Below are positions 1 to 5,904 of a DNA stretch of 7,814 nt, piece after piece (positions within the stretch are counted from its first letter, which is position 1; each line of letters starts with the position of its first letter). The notes beneath the pieces are model-generated. The model saw nothing but the letters and a program-made list of their open reading frames with translations, did no database searches and was not told the DNA's origin. Where the stretch lies: positions 1 to 7,814 of the forward strand of contig JAFAYS010000521.1 in NCBI GenBank assembly GCA_019240175.1. Reading direction: 5' to 3'. The translations under genes and the position numbers were made by a program. Source of the DNA: Chloroflexota bacterium (GTDB lineage Bacteria; Chloroflexota; Chloroflexia; Chloroflexales; Kallotenuaceae).

Positions 1-794
1 GCAACTTTGACCTGCTGATCGATGCGCGGGAAGCCGTAGAAAAAGCCCACGTCATCGCGCTGCCAGATGTAGATCGGACAGCGTCCCGGCTCGAAGAGCG
101 CGGTGTTGCGCGGCTCGAACCAGTAGACCGGCACGCGCTCCACTTGCAGCTGCGGCCCGAGCTCACGCACCAGCTCGCCGATCCACGGCCCGGCTGTGAT
201 CACCAGCTTGCCGGCGCTGTAGCGCCCCTGCGCGGTTTCGACTGTCACGCCGCCGTCATTCGCCGTCCAGCCGAGCACGCGCTCCTCGAAGTGCAGCTCG
301 GCACCGTGGCGCGCTGCCATCTCAAGCTGGGCCGTCACGCACTCTTCGGGCCGCACCAGCCCGGCGCGCGGCTCGTAGACCGCAACGTCTTGCGGCTCAA
401 GCGCAAACATCGGAAAGCGCTGGCGGGCCTCGTCGGCGCTGAGAACCGTGTGCTCAAGCTGGTGAGCCTGCGCGCTGGCGATCGCTCCGGTGACCAGCTC
501 CGAGTCCGGCTGTCCGATCATCAGGCCGCCGGTGATTTGCAGCAGCTGCCGACCTGTGGCCTGCTCAAGATCGCGCCAGAGCGTGTAGGCGCGCTGCACC
601 AGCGGCACGTAGGCGGGATCTTCGAAGTAGGCCTCGCGAATAATCCGCGTGCCGCCATGCGACGATCCGCGATCGTGGGCGGGTGTGAACTGTTCAAGGC
701 CCAGGACGCGCAATCCACGCGCCGCCAGTGTGTATGCGGCGGCGCTGCCCATGCCGCCAAGTCCCAGAACAATAACATCATATGTGGTGGTCAA
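1..794 (-). CDS. SolA/MSOX-type FAD-dependent amine oxidase (sarcosine / N-methyltryptophan oxidase family), 3'-truncated by window
   Basis: Seen: a GLGGMG dinucleotide-binding motif at residues 11-16, an acidic residue ending the second strand (E34), and RGSSHGGTRIIRE at 42-54. In monomeric sarcosine oxidase (MSOX) the equivalent segment supplies His45, Arg49 and Arg52 near the flavin; here they are H46, R50 and R53. K263, just inside the window edge, sits where MSOX has the oxygen-activating Lys265. The family oxidises N-methyl amino acids (sarcosine, N-methyltryptophan) in the cytoplasm, giving formaldehyde, H2O2 and the demethylated amine. The cysteine that carries covalent FAD lies in the missing C-terminal third, so flavinylation cannot be checked. 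The start is TTG at 794-792, preceded by GGGAGAG at a 6-nt spacing; it gives MTTTYDVIVLGLGG, which puts the Rossmann strand in the usual place. Family members are about 370-390 aa, so 264 residues are visible. The exact substrate is unknown; other amine or glycine oxidases of the DAO superfamily are possible. Confidence 0.88.
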   Translation of the reverse strand, partial: MTTTYDVIVLGLGGMGSAAAYTLAARGLRVLGLEQFTPAHDRGSSHGGTRIIREAYFEDPAYVPLVQRAYTLWRDLEQATGRQLLQITGGLMIGQPDSELVTGAIASAQAHQLEHTVLSADEARQRFPMFALEPQDVAVYEPRAGLVRPEECVTAQLEMAARHGAELHFEERVLGWTANDGGVTVETAQGRYSAGKLVITAGPWIGELVRELGPQLQVERVPVYWFEPRNTALFEPGRCPIYIWQRDDVGFFYGFPRIDQQVKV

Positions 795-800
795 GGCCAG

Positions 801-807
801 CTCTCCC
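801..807 (-). promoter_or_regulatory. Shine-Dalgarno of the SolA-like gene
   Basis: Read on the minus strand this is GGGAGAG, 6 nt before TTG at 794. It decides the start: the ATG codons just downstream at 779-784 are either out of frame or lack a comparable site, whereas the TTG puts the flavin-binding strand at the expected residue. Confidence 0.75.
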
Positions 808-833
808 GGTTGAGGATGGATCAGCGGTGCATC

Positions 834-851
834 TGCGGGAGTTATCCCGCA
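834..851. repeat. Perfect inverted repeat TGCGGGA-4-TCCCGCA, operator-like
   Basis: The arms TGCGGGA (834-840) and TCCCGCA (845-851) are exactly complementary around a 4-base centre. Arm centres are 11 bp apart, about one helical turn, which suits a dimeric helix-turn-helix regulator. The repeat contains the proposed -10 box (841-846) of the SolA-like gene, so a bound repressor would block RNA polymerase. It could also fold as an RNA hairpin in the 5' leader if transcription starts further upstream. No T-run follows on the minus strand, so it is unlikely to terminate the upstream monooxygenase transcript. Confidence 0.55.
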
Positions 852-869
852 TTTCTGGGAGGCTGTCAA
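841..869 (-). promoter_or_regulatory. Sigma-70-type promoter for the SolA-like gene
   Basis: On the minus strand a perfect -35 TTGACA (869-864) is followed after exactly 17 bp by GATAAC (846-841), which matches 4 of 6 bases of the -10 consensus. Transcription would start near 834, leaving a leader of about 40 nt before the TTG start codon. This suggests that the gene can be expressed independently of the monooxygenase upstream. Confidence 0.55.
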
Positions 870-903
870 GCGGCGCGATTTGGACGTGGTCACGCCGTGA
901 TCG

Positions 904-2439
904 TCACATATGCACGGGCAGCGGCTGGAGCGGCGTGGTGCGCTGAGCTTGCCGGCGGTTGTACTCCGCCATCACGTCGCGGTAATCGGTGGCGGTGTAG
1001 CGGCCAAAGACCTCGGCGAAAATATTGGGCAGCTTGCGGTAGGGCGAGATCTGCAAATCTTTGAGCAAAATGTCGAGATATTGCTGGAAGCGCGTGCTGG
1101 TCGCGCAGAGTCGCGACGGCTCGAAGTGGATGTGCCGGCGTTTCCAGTCGGTCATGTGCGCGATGCTGTGCTCCATCTCCTCGACGCACGGCAGTTGAAG
1201 CTGGCCCTGCCAGTAGGCGCAGAGCCAGAGCGTGCCGATTTCGACGGCGGGCACGTGCATAAAGCCATGATTGAAGCCGGCGAAGCCCAGCCGCGGAATG
1301 CACGGGTGGATCAGATGCCGGTAAAGCTGCACGCCGTCGATCTCAGCCTCCACCAGATCGCGGTATTGCAGGGGCAGAAACGCGAAGGCCGGCTTCTGCG
1401 ATCCAACCGATAGCACCACTAGATCGCAGGGCAGCTCCGCGCCCGAGTTGAGCTGGATCGCCTCCCGCGAAAAGCCGCACACCTCGGCCTGATATGGCTG
1501 AATTCGGCCTTCCGCTACCAGCCGGTAATATTCTGCGGGCGCGATCGCTGCCGCCGAGCGTAGATCCGGCACCAGCGGATGCGTTGGCTGCACAGCTTTG
1601 AGCCGTGCCAGCGCCGCTTGATCACGGCCCGAGCCGTGACGCTGGGTTTGAAAGCGCAGCACGGCTGCGATCATCTGCCAGAAGCCGCTCACCACCGCGC
1701 CGAGCCGCCGATGTAGGAAGCGCTCCGCGCCCGTCGGATGCCCCCAGCTTGGCATCATCACGCTGCCAAAGCGCGTGAAGAGCGCGTAGGTCATGTGCAC
1801 GCCAAAAATCCACTCCGGCATCAGCCAGCGCGGCGTGCGAAACACATGCGAGACCTGTGCGCCACGCAGCGCCGCGAACGTGACCATGTCCAGCGCGCTC
1901 TTGCCGAAGCCGACCACCACCACGCGCTTGTTGTCGAAGATCTCTGGATCGGTGATCTGGCGCTCGGTCAGGATCGGCCCGTGAAAATCGGCCTGTCCCG
2001 GAAATTGCGGCATATATTTGCCCTCGGTGTACTGCCCCACCGCGACGACCACATAGCCAAAGTGCTCTGCGTGCTCGCCTGACTGGTTGCGGTAGTGCAC
2101 GATCCAGCCGTCGGGCTGCTCGTCCAGCGCTTGAACATCATGGCTCAGCCGCACATCAAGCTTTCGCTGCTCGACCGCCGCGCACAGGTAGCGCAGAATC
2201 TGCTCGCGCGTCGGGTGCTCGTCGGGCGTGAAGGGCCAGGGCAGATCCGAAAGATGGTAATGCACCGCCAGGTTTTGCAGCCGCACGCCGGGATAGGCCA
2301 CCGCCCACACGCCGCCTAGCGCAGCGGCTTTTTCAAATACAACAACGTCGTAGCCCTGTTTTTTGAGCATGTTGGCGGCGGCAATGCCCGAAATGCCAGC
2401 GCCGATCACGGCGACTCGCCGGTCTGCATGAGGAATCAT
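904..2439 (-). CDS. Flavin-containing monooxygenase (FMO-like, class B NAD(P)H-dependent)
   Basis: A 511-aa protein. Seen: an FAD-binding GAGISG at residues 13-18 ending in E36, then GGVW at 42-45, typical of FMO and Baeyer-Villiger enzymes. A second nucleotide-binding motif GFGKSA at 177-182 would bind NADPH. The region between them holds FHGPILTERQI (152-162), which aligns with the FMO fingerprint FxGxxxHxxx(Y/F), but threonine (T158) replaces the usual histidine. The C-terminal half has CDLVVLSVG (338-346) and LYRHLIHPCIP (372-382), which resemble plant and fungal FMO-like proteins. Class B enzymes use a C4a-hydroperoxyflavin to oxygenate soft nucleophiles (N, S) or ketones; the substrate here is unknown. 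No signal peptide is evident. The start chosen is ATG 2439, 7 nt after GGAGGA. The frame stays open upstream to 2706, but that stretch has no FMO homology and runs into the divergent promoter and gene. The stop is TGA at 906-904, 109 bp before the SolA-like start. Confidence 0.88.
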   Translation of the reverse strand: MIPHADRRVAVIGAGISGIAAANMLKKQGYDVVVFEKAAALGGVWAVAYPGVRLQNLAVHYHLSDLPWPFTPDEHPTREQILRYLCAAVEQRKLDVRLSHDVQALDEQPDGWIVHYRNQSGEHAEHFGYVVVAVGQYTEGKYMPQFPGQADFHGPILTERQITDPEIFDNKRVVVVGFGKSALDMVTFAALRGAQVSHVFRTPRWLMPEWIFGVHMTYALFTRFGSVMMPSWGHPTGAERFLHRRLGAVVSGFWQMIAAVLRFQTQRHGSGRDQAALARLKAVQPTHPLVPDLRSAAAIAPAEYYRLVAEGRIQPYQAEVCGFSREAIQLNSGAELPCDLVVLSVGSQKPAFAFLPLQYRDLVEAEIDGVQLYRHLIHPCIPRLGFAGFNHGFMHVPAVEIGTLWLCAYWQGQLQLPCVEEMEHSIAHMTDWKRRHIHFEPSRLCATSTRFQQYLDILLKDLQISPYRKLPNIFAEVFGRYTATDYRDVMAEYNRRQAQRTTPLQPLPVHM

Positions 2440-2446
2440 CTGCGCG

Positions 2447-2452
2447 TCCTCC
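2447..2452 (-). promoter_or_regulatory. Shine-Dalgarno of the FMO-like gene
   Basis: Minus-strand GGAGGA with a 7-nt spacer to ATG 2439. This strong site settles the start over the 89-residue in-frame upstream extension, which would otherwise overlap the divergent NLR-like gene. Confidence 0.8.
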
Positions 2453-2498
2453 GGTTGAAATCGACGGGTGATAAACAGGTGTTTGGTTCGTTTGGATC

Positions 2499-2529
2499 TT
2501 GCCTGCTGAGTTGCGCCGCGCACTATAAT
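2499..2529 (+). promoter_or_regulatory. Promoter of the NLR-like gene
   Basis: A perfect -10 TATAAT lies at 2524-2529. The best -35 is TTGCCT (2499-2504, 4 of 6 matches) at a long 19-bp spacing. Predicted transcription starts around 2536, giving a leader of about 30 nt. The consensus -10 with a weak -35 and long spacer fits a promoter that could depend on an activator or be held at low output. This is inference from sequence only. Confidence 0.5.
2512..2522. repeat. Short palindrome TGCGC-C-GCGCA between -35 and -10
   Basis: Five-base arms are exactly complementary around a single C, lying in the spacer of the NLR promoter directly before the -10 box. It is a possible protein-binding site, but a short GC palindrome can occur by chance in this composition. 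Confidence 0.3.
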
Positions 2530-2535
2530 GTCCTG

Positions 2536-2545
2536 GATGCGCATC
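2536..2545. repeat. Perfect 10-bp palindrome GATGCGCATC at predicted transcription start
   Basis: The sequence is its own reverse complement and begins at the predicted +1 of the NLR gene, a classical repressor position. It shares the GCGC core with the palindrome at 2512-2522, with about 24 bp between centres. The function is inferred. Confidence 0.3.
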
Positions 2546-2554
2546 GTGCCACCT

Positions 2555-2561
2555 GAGAGGA
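2555..2561 (+). promoter_or_regulatory. Shine-Dalgarno of the NLR-like gene
   Basis: GAGAGGA lies 4 nt before ATG 2566. No other in-frame start with a comparable site is seen nearby. Confidence 0.7.
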
Positions 2562-2565
2562 ATCC

Positions 2566-5500
2566 ATGACGATCTTTGGAACGCTGGCCATGGTGATCGG
2601 ACCGGCGATCGCGAAAGCGATCTTTAGCTCCTGGCTCAAAGATGCCACGCTGGCGAATGCCGTCAGCAGCGAGATCGTGGATACGATCAAGGGCGCGATC
2701 GCACAACGCTCGGAGCGGCGCAAAGCTCAGGCTGAGATCGAATTAGTTGGCGGACAGATTGCGGAAGCGCTGCGGCTGCTGGCCGATCGTGAGGCTGCGC
2801 GCGTTGACGAATCGGGTCGGTTGGCGATCGGTCACGCGCTGGCAGACACGCTGCGCTCTGCAAACTTAACCAGCGAGCTACTCGTTGGGTTCAATCTGGA
2901 TCAAAATCGACTTACGCAGCATTTGAGCGCGGCGCATCCCGAGGCGACGCATGGCATGAGCGGCGAGGAGCAAGCGCTCTACGGTCGCATCTTGATCGAG
3001 GCCAGCCGCCAGATTTTGGAGATCACGCCGCAGCTTGAGGATTTTGCGCTCGAATTTCCCCGAGAAATGTTGCGCCGCCTGGATTCGACCGCCAAGGATG
3101 TGCAGGCGATTCGCCAGCAGCCGCAGCGTGCCATGAGCGATTTTGAAAAGAAATATCGCGCTGCGGTTGTCGAAGATCTCGATCGCTTGGAGACCTTTGG
3201 CCTGCCGCGCATGAGCCGCGTGACGACCAAACAGCGACTCAGTATGGCATATATTGCGCTGTCCGCCGCCCGCCACAGCGACGAGATTCGCGATCGCAGC
3301 GCTGAGTCGATCGCCGAGGCGCTGTCCGCAGAGCTTGTCGCAACCAGCCGTCAAGGGCTTCCGCCGCATCGTCACTCGCAGCGTGTGGATCAGGCTATGG
3401 CAAGTTGTACGCGACTGGTGATTCGCGGTGATGCGGGCGCGGGCAAGAGTACGCTCCTGCAATGGCTGGCTGTTCACGCCGCCAACCGCGCTTTTCCGTC
3501 CGCGCTCAGCCATTGGAATTTGGGTATTCCTTTTTTCATTCGTCTGCGCTCATGTGTCGATCGCGGCTTTCCCGTACCAGAAGACTTTGTGCAGGATATA
3601 GCTAAAAACTTTGTTGCTAGAATGCCTCCAGGCTGGGTGCAGCAGCAGCTTGATGACGGCGCGCTGGTGCTGATCGACGGTGTGGACGAGCTGCCACGCA
3701 GTCAGCGCGACGACCTGCTGAGTAAGCTTAAACGCCTGGTCAGAGATTTTCCCAACGCCCGCTATATCATCACCTCGCGTCCGACTGGTCTAAAAGGTGG
3801 CGATGGCGACCTGTGGCAGGAGTGGGAGGAGTGGGCACAGGAAGAGAGTTTCGTCAATTTCACGCTTGAGCCCATGACGACCAGCGGGATCGAGGAGTTC
3901 ATTACGCGCTGGCATGAGGCGCTAGCTGCCGCTCGTCGAGACGAGGATCGCTCGGTCGATCTTCAGCGCACCGGCAGCAACTTGCAGCGGCTGCTGCGTC
4001 AGCGCTTGGATCTGCGCAAGCTGGCGACCAATCCTTTGCTCTGCGCCATGATCTGCGCCCTACACCGAGAGCGCGGCGAGACGCTGCCAGCCGAGCGAAC
4101 CAAGCTCTACGACGAGTGTATTGAGATGTTACTTAGCCGTCGTGACGAGGCGCGCAAAATCAAGCTTGACGAAACGTACCCTAGTGGTTTAAGCCATGGT
4201 CAAAAGCTGGAAGCGATCCAGAGTTTTGCCTACTGGCTGATGGACAACGGCTACTCCAGCGTCGAGATCGAGCGCGCCGATGCTCACTTTGAGCGGCTGA
4301 TTCCTTCACTGCGGTTGCCAACAGCAGTGACCGGAAAACAGATCCGCGCGTTTTTTGTCGAGCGTGCGAGTTTGCTGCGCGAGCCGGTGATCGGTCGCGT
4401 GGACTTTATGCACCGAACATTTCAGGAGTTTTTGGCAGCGCAGGAGGTTCTAGACGTTGACAAGATCGGTGCATTGTTGAAGCACGCTCATGAGGATCAA
4501 TGGCGCGAGGTGGTCATTCTTGCGGCGGGTCTTGCCCGTCCCAAAGAGCGCGAGGAACTGCTCAAAGGCTTGATCAAGCGAGGTGATGAGCGCAAGACTC
4601 GTCGTCATTACCTGCATCTGCTCGCAGTGGCTTGTCTAGAAACCGCTGTGCGTGTCTCACCTGAGGTCAGCGACGCAGTGATCTCACGGGTCAAGGCTCT
4701 GCTTCCACCCAAAGACGATGATGAAGTAGCTTTGGTAGCGAAGGCTGGTAACGCAATTGTACCGCTTTTGGCTCCTGACCTGAATTATTCTGAGAATGAA
4801 GCGTCTTATTGCATCGATGCTCTTGCACAAATTGGCACTTCTGCTGCTATGTTAATGATGGCGAACTATGCAGGAGATGGGCGTGGTACGGTTGTTTATG
4901 CTCTTGGTAATGCTTGGGATATGTTTGATACGGCGGACTACGCTGAGATCGTGCTTTCAAAATGTATGACTTTAGCGATTGCTCATCAATCTTTTAGCGA
5001 AAGGGTTAAATACCTGGAACATCTTAGGGAATTGTCGCTATGGGACTTAAGGGCACAGAGCCTTGATTCGCTCTCCAAGCTTACTAATCTCACGAAACTT
5101 GATCTCAACGGAGATCCGTTTGATTTCAATATTCGGGAGTCTTTCATTTATGATCTAACTCCTCTATCAAGATTACATCAACTAACAAAACTTGGTTTAT
5201 CTCATATGGAGGTAGACAGCCTTCATCCTTTGACTCAGTTAGTTGTTCCTCATCCACTTGATATGAATCATCACTCCAAAAAAAATAGCGATCTATTACC
5301 TCGATTAAATCTCCAAACTCTATATTTGCAAGAGGTCAGTGTGCAGGATTTAGAGCCAATTGGTCATCTCTTGAGTCTACAAAAATTGATTATAGAAGAC
5401 GATTCCTTAAGTGATCTTACTTTACTTGCTAAGCTTAGAAATTTAAAAACCTTATTTCTACCTCGTACCAGAGTACATAATTATAGTCCACTTACACAGC

Positions 5501-5904
5501 TTAAGCAGCTCAAGTTTCTAGTGATAACGGCAAGTATGTCGGATCAACTAGATTCGTTAGAACAACTTCATCAACTATCAGGACTGGTTTTTTATGGCTA
5601 TCGTATCACCGATATTCGTCCACTTTGTCATCTAACTAACATAACTTTCTTGTCTATAGGATATCTGAAAACACCCGATTTTGGTTACTCAGAAGGACCA
5701 ACTCCTATCACCGATCTTACTCCTCTTGTATCACTAACCAAATTAACAAAACTTCACATATCAGGAACAAAAGTCAAAGATCTCAGCCCGATCAAACACA
5801 TGACGCATCTACAGCTTGATGCACGCAGCACTCCTGAACTAGTCGAACAATGGCGCTCGTTCGGTGGAGAAGTTGGCGATATTTGGGCGGATCTCGAAGA
5901 ATAA
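2566..5904 (+). CDS. Bacterial NLR-like STAND NTPase: N-terminal helical domain - NACHT - LRR
   Basis: A 1112-aa protein. Residues 1-190 are helical and start with a hydrophobic segment (3-24, ending SSWL), resembling the NACHT N-terminal helical (NNH) domains. A linker with Y197, ETFGL (209-213) and LSMAYIALSA (225-234) leads into the NACHT domain. Walker A is GDAGAGKST at 288-296 (K294). Walker B is LVLIDGVDELP at 367-377 (D371, D374, E375). Sensor-1 is YIITSRP at 400-406 (R405). NPLLC lies at 489-493. The winged-helix motif FMHRTFQEFLAAQ is at 614-626; its H616 matches the ADP-contacting histidine of animal NLRC4. Residues about 640-800 look HEAT-like; 816-1084 are leucine-rich repeats, followed by a 28-residue tail. 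No membrane anchor, TIR or nuclease motif is evident. Characterised bacterial NACHT proteins protect against phage, so a cytoplasmic immune-sensor role is the best inference: LRR as ligand sensor, NACHT as an ADP/ATP switch driving oligomerisation, N-terminus as effector. It is a lone gene with its own promoter. G+C drops sharply in the 3' third. The ligand and effector activity are unknown. Confidence 0.93.
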   Translation: MTIFGTLAMVIGPAIAKAIFSSWLKDATLANAVSSEIVDTIKGAIAQRSERRKAQAEIELVGGQIAEALRLLADREAARVDESGRLAIGHALADTLRSANLTSELLVGFNLDQNRLTQHLSAAHPEATHGMSGEEQALYGRILIEASRQILEITPQLEDFALEFPREMLRRLDSTAKDVQAIRQQPQRAMSDFEKKYRAAVVEDLDRLETFGLPRMSRVTTKQRLSMAYIALSAARHSDEIRDRSAESIAEALSAELVATSRQGLPPHRHSQRVDQAMASCTRLVIRGDAGAGKSTLLQWLAVHAANRAFPSALSHWNLGIPFFIRLRSCVDRGFPVPEDFVQDIAKNFVARMPPGWVQQQLDDGALVLIDGVDELPRSQRDDLLSKLKRLVRDFPNARYIITSRPTGLKGGDGDLWQEWEEWAQEESFVNFTLEPMTTSGIEEFITRWHEALAAARRDEDRSVDLQRTGSNLQRLLRQRLDLRKLATNPLLCAMICALHRERGETLPAERTKLYDECIEMLLSRRDEARKIKLDETYPSGLSHGQKLEAIQSFAYWLMDNGYSSVEIERADAHFERLIPSLRLPTAVTGKQIRAFFVERASLLREPVIGRVDFMHRTFQEFLAAQEVLDVDKIGALLKHAHEDQWREVVILAAGLARPKEREELLKGLIKRGDERKTRRHYLHLLAVACLETAVRVSPEVSDAVISRVKALLPPKDDDEVALVAKAGNAIVPLLAPDLNYSENEASYCIDALAQIGTSAAMLMMANYAGDGRGTVVYALGNAWDMFDTADYAEIVLSKCMTLAIAHQSFSERVKYLEHLRELSLWDLRAQSLDSLSKLTNLTKLDLNGDPFDFNIRESFIYDLTPLSRLHQLTKLGLSHMEVDSLHPLTQLVVPHPLDMNHHSKKNSDLLPRLNLQTLYLQEVSVQDLEPIGHLLSLQKLIIEDDSLSDLTLLAKLRNLKTLFLPRTRVHNYSPLTQLKQLKFLVITASMSDQLDSLEQLHQLSGLVFYGYRITDIRPLCHLTNITFLSIGYLKTPDFGYSEGPTPITDLTPLVSLTKLTKLHISGTKVKDLSPIKHMTHLQLDARSTPELVEQWRSFGGEVGDIWADLEE
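5011..5817 (+). repeat. Leucine-rich repeat array (SDS22/internalin type) of the NLR-like protein
   Basis: About 11 units of 21-23 residues follow the pattern LxxLxxLxxLxLxxxxIxDLxPL; examples are LTKLGL, LQTLYL, LQKLII, LKTLFL, LSGLVF and LTKLHI. Three units are irregular. The second and tenth carry insertions of about ten residues, and the fourth (around residues 890-911) is degenerate, with a HPLDMNHH stretch and a poly-lysine codon run. LRRs of this kind form a curved solenoid that binds protein ligands on its concave face. In NLRs they hold the protein inactive and recognise the trigger. The DNA is much more AT-rich than the rest of the window. Confidence 0.88.

Noticed and set aside
521..781. 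86-aa minus-strand ORF starting at an ATG near the SolA-like start
   Set aside because: It is an out-of-frame shadow; the TTG-started frame carries the Rossmann and GTRIIR motifs.
834..851. Hairpin as terminator of the FMO-like gene
   Set aside because: No T-run follows on the minus strand, and it coincides with a promoter -10 box, so an operator is more likely.
889..903. Imperfect palindrome GGTCACG-C-CGTGATC just after the FMO stop
   Set aside because: One arm mismatch, a one-base centre that cannot form a good loop, and no T-run.
144..1064. 306-aa plus-strand ORF
   Set aside because: It is antisense to the SolA-like and FMO-like genes, crosses their gap, and has a low-complexity Arg/Ala/Gly composition typical of GC-rich antisense frames.
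2440..2706. N-terminal extension of the FMO-like protein (open frame of 89 codons)
   Set aside because: It has no FMO homology, overlaps the divergent gene and promoter, and the internal ATG at 2439 has a strong Shine-Dalgarno.
2878..3513. 211-aa minus-strand ORF
   Set aside because: It lies wholly inside the NLR-like gene on the opposite strand, with no domain.
5011..5817. Diversity-generating retroelement target
   Set aside because: No reverse transcriptase, template repeat or accessory gene in the window; the AT-richness is spread over the LRRs, not a single variable repeat.
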